From Larus michahellis (lineage: Eukaryota; Chordata; Aves; Charadriiformes; Laridae), in the NCBI RefSeq assembly GCF_964199755.1, contig NC_133906.1, forward strand, positions 13,179,378-13,243,377: DNA of 64,000 bases, given 5' to 3'. The notes under the pieces are model-generated. The model saw nothing but the letters and a program-made list of their open reading frames with translations, made no database searches and had not been told where the DNA came from. The position numbers and the translations under genes were made by a program. Every line of letters begins with the position of its first letter. The stretch's first letter is position 1. Positions 40,871-53,895 of this stretch are shown here, in pieces.

Positions 40871-42875
40871 TGACAGGGGCTCTGTCACTGCATAGGAAAT
40901 ACAGCTGTACAGGCTCGTGCTCTTTCCTCGTATAAAGCTTTTCTCTTAAGTTTAGTAAGCCTGAATTTTTAAAGTAGTACTGATGTCTTACTCTGTATTT
41001 GTCTCTTATGGGAATCCAGATTTATTCTTTTCAGATACTTGAACTAGATGTACGTATTCCTGTTGAATTAAAATTTCCCATGTCGAATAACCGTACCAGT
41101 GCTCTCTGAAATGAAGATGTGATGGTGTAGAGGTAGCACAGCGCAGAGCTGCAGCCTTGCACGGCTTCCTTCCTTGGCTGGTTCTGTGCCAGCTTCGTAC
41201 GTGCCGTCCAAAATTCCATTTTCCCCGTAGCTGTGATATTGTTTGCCTCATGCACTCGGTGTCAGCCATCTCCCCAGGCTCTCAAATTCTTGCTGTTTTC
41301 CAAGTTTCTTTCTCCAATTTTGTGTTTCAAACCTCTTTTTTTCCCTAATGTAGTGAACTATATTTTCTCCCCAAGCTTGTAGTTCTTCACGTTGTCATGT
41401 CTCTTGTTCTTACTTGATTCATTAATTCTTGCTGATGAATGTAAAACCCAGTTTATTAACTGGCAGTAGCGCCAGGTACGGACAGGAAAAAAAGGAAAAA
41501 AAAAAAATCTCTTTGTGCTCAGTACTCTACAAACATTGAATAAGAGAAGTTCTTGCCCTGAAGTCTTGAACTAATTTTCTTCTGTTAACAGCTCATTAAG
41601 AAAGGTTTTCCTGCACTTCTTTCTATTGAGCTACAGAACCCAGTCCCAACACCACCTCACTAGGCAGCTCGTAGCACCCTTTTATTCATCTCTCTTTATT
41701 ACACTTTATCATCGTTTTTATTCATGTCATGACACCTATTGATCATTTACTCACTTTCTATGTTTTATACTTAAACATATATAGTGTACTTTTACTAATA
41801 TTGTAGTCCTGTCATGATGATGTTTTTCAGGACAGACTGTTTTATCATTCCAAGACTCTCCCCATGGATAGGTATCCTCCTCTCCAGCCTCACACCAGTC
41901 TCTTGCTGTTTATTCCCAGTATAACACTGAGGGCGTAAAGACGAGGTGTAGTAGACAAGAGGCCGGAATAACGGTGCGGTTCTCTTCAGTGTTAGCACTG
42001 GGGTTATTTTCCTGCGAAGGATTGATGTTTCCCCCTTTGTCCGCAGTTTCCAAGAGTCACTTTAAGATGCTTTTGGACTGGATGCAAAACTTTCCTCAGC
42101 TTTTAAGTTTAGTGGCTTATTCATGGAGGGGCAGAAGGGAGTGCTGGAGATAGGTGTGCTCCTCCTGAAGCTCTGGAGGGTGGCTCTGCTGGGGCTGGGA
42201 AGGCTGTTGGAGAATTTGTCAAACCAAAATGGATCCCTAAACTTAGTGCTTTTAAAAATTTACCTTTTACTGTACGTGGTGTTAAAATGAGGAGGTTTTG
42301 GTATGCTGTAACTCTCTAATCTGGCAACAGCGGTGAGTACTTGGTATCTCACTAGAGTTGGGTCACAGATCACTTTATTTACATATATTTTTCCAGTTTT
42401 AAGGAAAAAGTAACTTTATGTTTAAATTTTAGAACTAAGCATTGGGAAAATAGTGTTTCTAACCAGTGACAAGTTAAAAAGTACTTTTCAGGCAGGAAAA
42501 ATTGTTTAAACTTGTCCTTAGCTCAGATTCCAAGATTTCATCAAGGTAATTTGCTGCCTATTAGATACTTTCCTCAACAGTTTTGGTTCCTGCTGAAATT
42601 TCACACCATTGAATAATCTCTCTTTCCAGCTTTTCCACCGAAGCGTAGCAGGTTCATATGAATCTTTACTTTGAGAGTCGCGTCGCGATCTGTGATCAGG
42701 CAGAGATGGGAGAAATGGAATTGTGTTTCAAATACAGAAACCAAATAAATACGAGGAGCACAGAGCAGATGTTTTGTTGCTCTTCTGGCTGCATACATCG
42801 TATAGATCCCGAGGTAGGAGGCACCTACCCATAGATAGACACAAACTCATAGATAAATGTACAGCCACCCCGAGG

Positions 42876-42885
42876 CCATATAAGG
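42876..42885. promoter_or_regulatory. CArG box (SRF consensus)
   Basis: CCATATAAGG fits CC(A/T)6GG exactly. It is a single isolated site in AFF4 intron 1 with no other support. Confidence 0.35.
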
Positions 42886-45647
42886 CAATGTTAGTGTAAC
42901 CTCCTCCAGCATCAGAAAATCTGGAAACAAGTTGTGATAGCTTTATTTACCCGAGCAGACACTTCTCTTCGGCCCTTTTTTTCTGTGTAGAGCAGTCAGA
43001 AACATAGAATGCACTTTTGTTAGTGTTAGTGTGATCCTGTTGCAAGTGTCTGTTTTTAAATGAATATTTAATATTTATATTGGTTGTCTGCAATATTTAT
43101 ACATAAATTATGCTTAAAAATACTGAATGTGGACTTCCTGTATGTCCCCACCTGTGCTAACATTACTATGAAAGATCAATAGCTGATCATAATTCTACAC
43201 TTTGTACATTCACGTGTATTTTTTATGTTCCTGTATTTAATTTAAGTTCCAAAAGACGTTAAAGAGATTTCAGTGATGGAAGTACTTAAATGGTTTTAAT
43301 CAGGCTTTGATGTGCACAAATCATTAAAGCGAGTAGGATGAGGAGATAAGAGTCCACAATTCTCTTTGTATAGTTTGGCTGCAGAGCAGCTAAGGGAGTA
43401 TTTTTCCTATAGGGGAGGGTTATAGCAAACCAAAAAAGCCACATCAAAATGGGAACTTAGTTTTTGTGTGTTATGTATTTTGTGGGCAGAGGAGTAACCA
43501 GAGTTTCTGGAAAAAAAAATCAGAAATGTGCCAATCTCATTTTCCAGTGTTCCATTACTATTACCATAAGCATTTCCTTATTTAAAGGTAATTAAAAAAA
43601 TTGCTTGGTCAAAGTCCAAATCTGAAAAATTGAGCCATTAAGATGAAAATTTTGCAAAAATTGAATATGGAGAAATGGGTTAAAGGACTTAATGGAGGAA
43701 AATGTTGTAAAGTTAATTTAGGGAGTTGTACTGTTTTTTTGACATAAATAAGAATAGTAACCTAATGGAAGTTGCTGGGATTGAAAAATGCTTGATTTTA
43801 TGAAGAAGTCTTAATACTATTTTATTCTTGTAATTTCAAGGCCCTTGAGGCATAAAGATTGTCCGAGATGAGATAAAATGGACAATCTTGTGTCGTTTTT
43901 TTTTTGATGTGCTGGGCGGTCCTGTACAGAAAAGAGCTTACTGAGAGTTTTGTTTGTGTGTTTTGAGTAGGTTTTTGTATATTTGGGTGGACAGGTGGCT
44001 GGTGGTGGTGGGGTTTGCTGTTTGTCTGAGATTTACCCTTAAACCTTCCCGTTGGCATGTGGTCTGTGTGTGCGCGGGCTGTGGGTGGAAGCAGCACGGC
44101 CACTCTCCCTGATGGGGGGATTGGCTTAAATTCACCCGTGAAATTTTGGAACCGCTGTGTTTAATTTTGTCCTTATGATGCTGCTAGGATAAATGAGCAT
44201 CTTATTAGAATGTTGATCTGAGACAGTGAAAACTGGCGTAGATAGCCTTTGAAAGATAAAGGGTGAAAAGGTTTTTCCTGGAGTAATGATTACTTCTGCT
44301 GAAATATCTGCACCAATTATATTTAATGAGGAAAAAAAACAAGTAAGAAGTTTGTATTGTGACACATTCTTAGCCAGTAATTACCAGAAATATGTTTTAC
44401 TAGGGGAGAATTTTAACAAGGAGTCTTGAGCTTAAATTTGTTAATCACTAATAATCTCCTAAAAAAGGACTTTTCTTTCTTCATTTGGCTCCAATTTTCT
44501 CCTTTTTAAGAAAAAGTTGCATTCTTTTATGGCCACGTGAAGCAAGATCCATGCTGAATTGATGTTTAAAGATGTTTTCATGGTGTCCTCTTCATGTACC
44601 TAACTGGCCTAAGCAGTTTGTGATGACTTTTGTTGTTTGTTAGGGTGAGTTTTTTTGATAAATCCAATTCCCGTGTGCTCTGCCCCGCAGAGAAACAGCG
44701 TGGGGGACGCTGCTGAGTGCAGGGACTTGCTGCCGGACTCTCCTCCTGCTCTCTGTCCCGGTGCGCACCAGCGTGTGTTTATTCAGAGGAATGTTAAATA
44801 CATTCAGTCATGATTTACTGACAGACTTGAAAACTAAAGATGGTCAGAAGTGGGTGTGGTTTAATCTTGGTTTCTATTTAAGAGAAGACGAGTACAAAAT
44901 TTGGATCTCATTGGCTGGTATAATGGGGTGATTTCTTGCCAGCAGGAGTGTACTTTGTATTTATACAATTTATTTTAATCTATTATACAGCTTAATATTT
45001 TTTAAATTATTATGCATAAGTAAATAGTGAATCATACCTTTAAAAAATTAATCTTGTACATAATAGAATTCAGTTAATTCAGCCAACAATGAGGAGTTGC
45101 CGTCCATGCCAGGTGCCTAAGAAAGGCAGCAAAACAGTTTAATTGAAGCTATTTGTCCACCATAGGCATGGAAACTTTAACAACAAGAAGCATTTCTTGC
45201 CATATAATTTCTGTAGCACTTGAAAGCGGTTTTATCTGTTAACAGAGACATTATAAGGTTTAAGTTTTGTAACAAACTGAGGCGCTGGAAGTCTCTGTGT
45301 GAACTGAACTGGGCTATTGCATCAAGTGTTTTGAAATTCAACTGAAATTTGACAAGGCTTTTGCATGGTTGCTTGTGTTTTTCTTTAACTTCATACAAGA
45401 AAAAGCTTGACTTCTTTCTGTAGTGGCAAGATTCAGTGAGTCTCACTGATTTTGAATTATATGTTTTGTTATGGTTCTATGTTTCGCAGTTTCATCTCTG
45501 TCAAGTCTTTTAGATTACAGTTAAAAATCCGTTAGGAGCAGCAGTTCAAAACCAGCTTGCACAACATATTTACTAGTTTATCAAATGCAGAAGTTAAGTT
45601 CTTGGTCTGCCCAGACCAAAAACTGTTTAGATAACTTTAGATATAAG

Positions 45648-46360
45648 CACAAGTCCAGGTTGGGTGGAGAATGGCTGGAGAGCAGCCCTGAGGAGAAGGA
45701 CTTGGGGGTGTTGGTGGATGAGAAGCTCAACACGAGCTGGCAACATGCACTGGCAGCCCAGAAACCCCCCGCAGCCTGGGCTGCATCCCCAGCAGCGTGG
45801 GCAGCAGGGCGAGGGGGGGATTCTGCCCCTCTGCTCCGCTCTGGGGAGACCCCCCTGCAGTGCTGCCTCCAGCTCTGGGGCACCAACAGCAGAAGGACAC
45901 GGAGCTGTTGGAGCGGGGCCAGAGGAGGCCCCGGAGATGCTGGGAGGGCTGGAGCCCCTCTGCTGTGAGGACAGGCTGAGAGAGCTGGGGGGGTTCAGCC
46001 TGGAGAAGAGAAGGCTCCGGGGAGACCTTGGAGCCCCTTCCAGTCCCTCAAGGGGCTCCAGGAAAGCTGGGGAGGGACTCTGGAGCAGGGAGGGGAGCCA
46101 TAGGAGGAGGGGGAACGGTTTTACACTGAAAGAGGGGAGATTTAGATGAGATCTCAGGAAGAAATTGTTTGCTGTGAGGGTGGTGAGCCCCTGGCCCAGG
46201 TTCCCAGAGAAGCTGTGGCTGCCCCATCCCTGGAGGTGTTCAAGGCCAGGCTGGACGGGGCTTGGAGCAACCTGGTGTGGCGGGTGTCCCTGCCCAGGGC
46301 AGGGGGTGGCACTAGATGGTCTTTACGGTCCCTTCCAACTCTAACCTTTGTGTGATCTTC
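45648..46360 (+). mobile_element. CR1 LINE, 5' truncated copy of about 0.7 kb
   Basis: Consensus CR1 words run through the element: GGAGAATGGCTGGAGAGCAG, GATGAGAAGCTCAACACGAG, AGCTCTGGGGCACCAAC, GGCTGAGAGAGCTGGGG, TTCAGCCTGGAGAAGAGAAG, GGTGAGCCCCTGGCCCAGGT, AGAAGCTGTGGCTGCCCCAT and GGTCCCTTCCAACTCTAACC. The terminal ATTCTATG repeat is degenerate. Open frames inside are fragments, not genes. Confidence 0.92.
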
Positions 46361-46720
46361 TGCGGAAGATACTTCATAATTACTGTTGTTCATAATGATC
46401 ACATCCCTGGTGTACCTGGGCAGTCCGGGGCTGAGCGTGGGTTGCCCCCGAGCAGTGCTGGTGCTCTGTGGGGATGGCCATGAAGGTGCCGTGGCATTCC
46501 GGGTTGCCCTGATGGGGACACGGGGTCCCTGTCCACAGGGAGCAGCATGGGGCATGTTCTGTCCTGGGTGGCTGGGTCTCTTTTTGGTGCTTAAATCTGA
46601 TAGACCTGTGAACAGCATGACTTCTGTTTTAAGGCCACATCCAAAAAAGGGAGAAAAAGGTCTAAGGACTTTGCGGGGGGGGGGGGAGGCGGAGGGGGAA
46701 CCCACAGCCTCAAGTCATTA
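46361..46720. other. GC-rich patch after the CR1, with a 12-G run
   Basis: GC-rich sequence of unknown origin lies within AT-rich intron and ends in G12 (46675-46686) followed by AGGCGGAGGGGG, a possible G-quadruplex former. Confidence 0.5.
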
Positions 46721-49700
46721 GGGGAAAAAAAGCTAATGTTACTTTATTATAAGGGTCTTCTATAGCTTAGTTAACGTCTGTCAGCTGTTTTCCTGAAGTA
46801 ATAGATACTATACTAAATGTCTTGGTACTCGGTGGCTGCTGAAATGTTAATATTTTTCTCAGTCTACTTACAGGGATTATAAAATACAGGTGGCATTTAA
46901 TAAATAGGATGAAAGATTAAAACTTTCCAACTTTTTTAACCATTGTTTGTTTGGAAGCATTGCACATCAAAGCTGTGGCTTTCCTGGTGAATTTCAGCTT
47001 CCCTCTGTAGATAGTTCTGGTCCCTTCCTCTTTCTTTGAATTTTTTTTTTTTTGCTTTGTCTGCAAATCTTAAATACTCTTCTAGTGGGTTTTTTCAAAG
47101 TTTAACTAATATGCGCTTTCATCATCTTAGTGTATTTCAATTTTAAAAGAAAGTTTTAAGTTATCAGAAAGTATCTCAGAGCTGTCATGTCATTCACGTG
47201 TTAGCAGCAGTTTTTAGACAGGCAGCGAATGATGATGAGTTCGGTAAACGTTTTGCGTACGAGTTAGGGTTGAAAACTGGGAATCAGAGTTAAAATTCTC
47301 TCTTTTCTGGTACTCAAAATTGTGGATTTTAAGAAGTCTGTTGAACCCTTCCAGTTTTCAAAATGCAAAGCGATCCTGGAAATACCGTAACTGCGAACGG
47401 GCCCGTTGGTGCCATGTGAGTTCAAGCCATCCCTTCTGAAAAGGTATTTACATGCCGACATGCGTGAACCTGGTTGCCTTTTGCTGCTTCCCCTCCACCC
47501 CCTTTGGCTGTTCTGCTAACAGTCTGGAAACAGAATTCACGTTGTGCTACCCAGTCTTGCTGTAGCCTACCTCGAGTGATTTCCCGTGTTTCTGAAGAGA
47601 GTGAAATCACAAAATAGTGAAGTTTTTAACGCTGGCTGGGCCGCCAACCTGCTCCCCAGCGTCCTTCTGCTCTTCTTTCATCAGCCGTAACCTTGTCAGC
47701 TGTTGCAGAGAGAGTCCACCTGTGACACTGCGATGCAAAAAACATAGGCAGTAATTCAATGAGACTTACGTGGATTTGGGGGAGGATTTTATTTGTTAGG
47801 GTTTTTTGTTGTTACTTTGTTTTAAACAGATTGCTTATTCCTGCTCTCTAATGCTGGTATGACTGTTTTGGAGGCAATGGAGCGTTCAAACTTACCTGAG
47901 TTTAAAAATAACTCTGACCTCAAAGTACCTATTTTGAACTTGCACAGATTTCCCCATTTTCCCTAATTGGGCTGGACCAGCTCCAGTAGCCGCCTGCGCC
48001 AGCACGCCCAGGAGAGCGGTGTGGGGTGGGGGCTGCGCGGGGCGTCCGCCCTAAACCGGGGACTCAGAACCACACCCAGACTGTCCTCTCAAATGCTAAA
48101 AATTGCCTTTTGCTTCAAGTACCAAGTAGAGCTGGGCACAGGATGTAGTAACAGCCCCAAAATATTTTATTATTGATATTTGTGTTGTGAAGATGCATCA
48201 AATAAAAGTTGTGTTTAGAAAATAAGCCGTGTTTGAAGTAGCAAGGGGAAGAGGCAGAGATGCTATCGGTATTTTTATAGTGTTGTCGTGTGGAAGAGAC
48301 CTTACTCCTGTGAACAGTTACAAAAGACCTAAGTGGTTTTATACAGTGGCTGAAGTTATTATCTCAAAGCCTGATGCTCGTTTTAGTATGTTATGCAGCA
48401 GAACACGTGAACCTTGGTTATGATAGGAAGGGCAAGATAAATGTCTTGTGAGACAGTGCAGACAGATGATCTTTCAATAAGGCTGGAGGAAATGGCAGTT
48501 AAACCTGGGTAAAGTATGTGATAAACTTTTTCTCTCCTCGCTTTTTCTGTAGTGCTGTTAAGGTGGGAGAAGGTAGTGAACCTTGAACGTGATCTTTTGC
48601 CTTTTCACTCTTTTGGTTTAGATGGCACCTCATTAAAACATCACCTACTGTTTCAAATCTTATACAGAGCATATTTATCAGAGAATTTCTGTGAAGTGAA
48701 TACTTTCTTAATCCTAATGCCATAGAGTTCATAACACTCAAATGTAATGATGTCTTTTATGAAAGTAAATTAATGTGAGGAAGTCAGAACTATAATAGCC
48801 AGATTAATGTTGGATGTCTGAATAACTATTGCTTAATAAAATTTAAACACCAATTGTTTTGGCTTCAAAGTTTAAACAGATGAACATGTAGGCACAGGAA
48901 TTCGGTTATTAAGTTTCTGCCCAATTAAACTGCAGAATATTGTTGGGAAACAGTATTAGAATATGCTTTGGTTTGCCTGTGTGGACATGAAAAGGTTGCA
49001 TGTAAAAAATTTTGTGTTCATGATGCTCCATCTTTGCACTGTGCAAATTATAGCATCTACCAGCGATGGAGAACTGGAGGAGGACGTCATTGTGTTAGAT
49101 TGAATTGGACTGAAGTTTGCTGAGTTGAGATTTGCGCAAGAAACAAAATTGTGTTCCCAGCGGATGACAGGGCTCTGTTGAGTTCAGCCTGCTCTCCAGT
49201 GCTTCGGGGTTTGTTGTCTTCTGAACTGGAGGACGTCAGGGCTCGAGCTTCAGATGGTATTAAAAAGAGTATCATTGCCTTGTCTAAGAAAGCCTTGTAT
49301 TCCTGAGAGTAGTTTTGGTATTGCAAGATGAAGCAAATAGAAATGCAAAAATTTGGGAAGGCAACACTGAAATTCTGCTTGGGTTAACAACAGAAATGAG
49401 CTTTACTCTTCTGGCTCAGGCTCTGTTATTGATAACGAGTACCTTGTGGCTCCTCTTTTTTATCTGACTTAATGTTGTGATTGATGCAGAAAATGACAAT
49501 TTTAGTAGATTCTGGCTTTGTTGTATCACAGTGTTCAATTTTAGGAATACTCTTTTCCTTTGAGAGTCAGTAACACCACTGCTGGGTCATCCCCTGGGAT
49601 CTGTGCCCTCCGCGTGTGCCTTTGCTTTATGGCAGAGGGACGGCCGATGGAGGAGCGAATCTTCCTCTGCGTCTGCCCAGAGAGGGTGAGAGAGCAGGGA

Positions 49701-52700
49701 CGGTGCTGTTGATCCTCGGCTTCCCTGATCCTCTACCGTTTCTGAAGAGACAGGACAAAAAGGAGGGGCTGCAGATAGTGTCCTGTGAGCAGCTCTGCTC
49801 GCTGCGAAGAGAAAAAGCTGGGAACTTTGTTTCTGTGTGAGGTCAATAACAGGGAGGGCGGAACCAGACGTCTTTGCTACCCTGGAATACTTTTGCACAA
49901 AAATACTGTGATATTTTAAAGGACGGATAGTTTTGGATCTCCTAAGATCCCTTGAGTAAATTACATCAAACCAGTCTTGCAAATTCTTCCTGGATGTAAA
50001 CAATTTTCAGCTATTTTAGCAGTATGTTTTAGAAATGGACTTAAAACTTGGTTTTAAATGAGCTGTATTGCAGCTGAAGTTAGACAGTACCTCCTTAATT
50101 TGACTTGTAAAATCCAGTTGCTGGGTGTTAACTGTTTCCTTAGTCAAAATGCAGTCCTTGCCTCGGTGTCCTGACTCTCGTGTATGATGAATAATATACT
50201 CATTTATACTCATTTCTCATTTGAACTTGTTTAATGAGACGTTACGGTTATAGAGCCTCTTTAGTTGTAAAAGATTCCCAAGTCCTTCTTCAGTAGTTAG
50301 TGTTGAGTTACAAATCACCACTATAATTCTTAAATCCATCATTGCAGCGTGGTGGCTTCTCAAGCAGAAGATGCCGGCGGGCCTGTACATGGGTAGCCTG
50401 ATACAGCTTTGGGGAGCAAAGGGGAAATCTGGCAGGTAAAACTGAAGAGCAGGACGTAATTACTTGTATCATCACTTGACGACACTGGAATTAACAGCGT
50501 ACTCTTACAAAAAGTACTGTGAAATTTTCCTCGACTAACGGTGGTGAGGGATTTGTGTTCGTTTGCCTAAGAAGCAGTGACAAGTCCAGGCGTATAGAGC
50601 TTTCTTGGGGATTTCTGTGGTATTTCGGAGCTGAGTAGGAAGCAGAAGTGCCTACAGCAAACTGCTCGCTCTGCCCTCCCTGCTAGTTCTCATCAAACAT
50701 TAACCTGACCTAGGCCAACTGACTTTTTTTTCATTTATTTATTTTTCTGAAGCTCTCCCACCCTTGCAATGCGTACAAAGGTGTCGACGTCCAGCTCTTA
50801 CAGTACTTTATGATTTCCCTGTTGAATGTGCAGAAGGGATCCCTGACATGAAAGGTGGAATAGGAACATTTATGTTTATATTACAGAAACAAGAAACACT
50901 TAGATTTATATTAATGGTGAATCACTGGTTTGTATTTGTATCGTTTTACCGGTAGCTCGGACCCTCTGATGAAACCCCAGAAAGAGGGGTAGCAGCTCTC
51001 TTCTAGAGCTGGAGCTATGTAACAGTTGATTCTCATCCACATATCTGAATGAGATTATGGTTTAAGCTTTCTTACGTTCACGTATGCAATCTTACGGTGT
51101 GAGCGTGCCCAGCAGCGAGTTGATTGACACCGAGTTACAATTTAAGCGTACTGCTGCTATCACCACTTTTTCTTCGGTGGAGCAGAACCGTTTGGAGTTG
51201 GAGCCCCCCCCCAAACCAAACACCCCTCCCTTGGCACAGGATCCCTCTGCAGCATTAACCAGAGCTGATGGAAAACGGCAGCCGCTGTGTCAGAGGGGTG
51301 CGGGGGAGAAATGAAATGGAATACTTCGTCCTTTTCAAAAGTTGTTTTTTTCCTCTTTCTTGACACATATGAATATTATTTGAATTCTCTGTAAGCTCTT
51401 GTTCTTAGTTTTGTTCCTTATTTCAGTGTTAGAAAACTCTAATAGGACAGCTTTGATGATTATAGTGCTTCTGTATTTGCAACATTGTGATTATCCTTTA
51501 AACTTTACCTGTAGAAGTGTACTGTTTCTGCTCTCTTGTGCAAAGCTGTGTCATTTTAGTAGGAAACGTTTTATTGTTTCTACATTTTTTTTCTTTACCA
51601 TAACATAGAAAGCTAGATGTTAAGACCACACGTTCACTTTTATGTGATAAGTATTCAGTAGTTCTTGGTGACACCAGGTCATGTTCCTCTTTTGTGTGTT
51701 GGTGGGTGTTTGTTAATTTTGTTCTTGGAGGGCAGTTATTTTTTAATTTCTCCCTTTCTTAATAGCTCCTAAGTGAGTGTATTTGTATTAAAAACTGTCA
51801 GAGTAGCATTTCAGGATTGTGTACATGATTTTAGTGACAGGATTAGTAGCGATGCCATACTCAATGCATGAGTTTTGGGAGAAGCATGCCATGCCAGCTC
51901 CTTAGATACTCCTTGCTAGTCATGGTACAAGTAAGAAAAATATTTGAAATAAATACCAGGTATCTTTGGGATGGAGCTGGATGCAGCATTTAGGCAGTTT
52001 CTGGTATTTTTAAATGCCTTATGAAAACATATTATTCCTTATTACAAGCAAGATTTCCAGCTTTTTTTTTCCTCTTTTTTTTTTAAATAAATTTGTTTGA
52101 GTTGTCTGTGCTTCATGCAGCTGGGTGTGCCCTGCACGAAGTGCTAGATATTGTGTGTTCTGTCTGAAGACTGTTTATCATTCATGGCCAAATGTTGTCA
52201 AACAAAATTTGTGTTTCATCAAAGCCAATTAACCAGCACTGGATAAATGAACTGTTTGATTTTCTCTTGCTTATGAAAGCAATTCAGATACAAGAAAGCC
52301 CTTGAGTTAAATGAGGAGGTCTTGAAGGAAGTCAAGGTGTTGTAAACATGCTTTGAAGATCCACTAATGCCTGGTTGAGAAGTGGTGGGTTTGGATCACT
52401 TTTTGATGGGCTATGTGTGGAGAGTTCCTCGGGCAGACCTTCACCTTTGATGGTTTTGCCTTATGGTGTCTGGGAAGATGGAGCGGTGCTGCTGGTGAAC
52501 TTGTGCAAGGCTCTTGCATGCCTGATGTGGTTCAAGAAGGGCGAGAAGTAGGCTGCTAGTCCTACGCCTCTACCCAGGGATTGGCCAAGGTCCTCTTTCC
52601 TTTAATGGTGTTGCCAGTAAAACTCTGCCAATGTGGGTGTGTTGGTTGTTTTTTTTAAACCGAAAATGTGGTCCAGAAATCCCATACCTGGTTTCTGTCC

Positions 52701-52739
52701 CCTTGCTTCAGAGCTGAGGGAACAGGAGGTGGGAGGCAG

Positions 52740-52761
52740 TAGAAGATATAGATATCTTCTA
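52740..52761. repeat. 10-bp inverted repeat at the 5' edge of the short CR1
   Basis: TAGAAGATAT, two bases, then ATATCTTCTA: perfect arms directly abutting the 5' truncation point of the CR1. Confidence 0.85.
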
Positions 52762-52984
52762 TTAGACTAGATATGAGGGAAGAAAATTTTTACAATGAGG
52801 GTGGTGAGACATTGGCCCAGGCTGCCCAGAGAAGCTGTGGCTGCCCCATCCCTGGAAACATTCAAGGTCAGGTTGGACGGGGCTTGGAGCATTCTGGTCT
52901 GGTGGGAGGTATCCCTGCTTATTGCAGGGGGAGGTTGGACTAGATGACCTTAAAAGATTCCTTCCAACCTGAACCATTCTGTGA
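52762..52984 (+). mobile_element. CR1 LINE, short 3'-end copy
   Basis: It starts near TTAGACTAGATATGAGGGAA, continues GAGGGTGGTGAGACATTGGC, AGAAGCTGTGGCTGCCCCAT and GGTTGGACTAGATGACCTTA, and ends TTCCAACCTGAACCATTCTG, the CR1 3' terminus. Confidence 0.9.
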
Positions 52985-53559
52985 AAGCTGCAGCCGATGG
53001 GCAGGGCAGCAGCAACACGGCAATTTCATAACACAAGTTATAAAGTCCAAGATGATGATTGCTTGAGTCAACTCTAGCCAAAGCCATGCCCTCTTTGGAT
53101 TAAGGATGAACAGAAATACCAAACAGGATTTAGTAAGATGTTGGAACGAGAAATGAAAATTGTGTTTCTGGTATGGATGATTTGAATGATGCTCGACTAG
53201 TTCAGTACGTGTAGATCAGCAGTTAACAGTGGTTAAAGAATATGCACAAGTGGATTTTGTGGCAGAAGGTTCTGTGAACTTCCTGCTGAATTTCCTGCTA
53301 GCTTTCAACTTTTCGTATTGAGCTGGAGAAGAGATTTCAACAGAGTCAGTTGTGTAGTGAAATCAGGCAGTAAATGGGCTGGGCAGGGTACAGCCTGTCT
53401 AACTGCAAAAATAACGACTCAAACCATAGAGAGTTAGACTTTCTGAAAATGGAAATGCTATGCTGTGCTTTAGGCCTGTTTTCTATTTTCTTTTAATTTT
53501 TGAACTTTTCTTTCCCCAGATGTGGAAATTAAGGTGACTTTGGTCCTTGCTGCGGGGGC

Positions 53560-53895
53560 ATGAGTTTTGTCTCCCTTAGCCTGGCTCTGCTCCTCCTGGG
53601 TGTTCACGCTTTCGCTCAGGCCTCCCGGGACAAGGGAAAGGGAAATTATAGCAGGATCCTCTTGATAGCAGCAGGTATAAGTCAACACATTCTTCATCTT
53701 CCACTTCAGGCCTGGTGTGCAGGGAGGGAGGAGCAGGGATGCTGTCCCCTTGCCCAGAGAGTGGGGTGGGGGGTGGCAGGAGTTCAGTTGCACAAAGATG
53801 CTCCCAACTCTTATATTCTGGGAAAAGGTTTAAATCTGGGGAGTGGGTATGGATATTGGAGAGGGAGAAGTAGTTCTGCCTCCATGCAGCTCTGA
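53560..53895 (+). other. Unsupported 111-codon open frame with a signal-peptide-like start
   Basis: An ATG opens MSFVSLSLALLLLGVHAFAQ, a short N-region, hydrophobic core and small-residue stretch like a secretory signal. The rest is low in recognisable features. It lies in AFF4 intron 1, in sense, with no promoter or family match. It is recorded as an oddity, not as a gene. Confidence 0.15.

Noticed and set aside
45581-46705. Open frames over the CR1 and the GC-rich patch after it
   Set aside because: They are fragments of a truncated retroposon or GC-rich chance frames.
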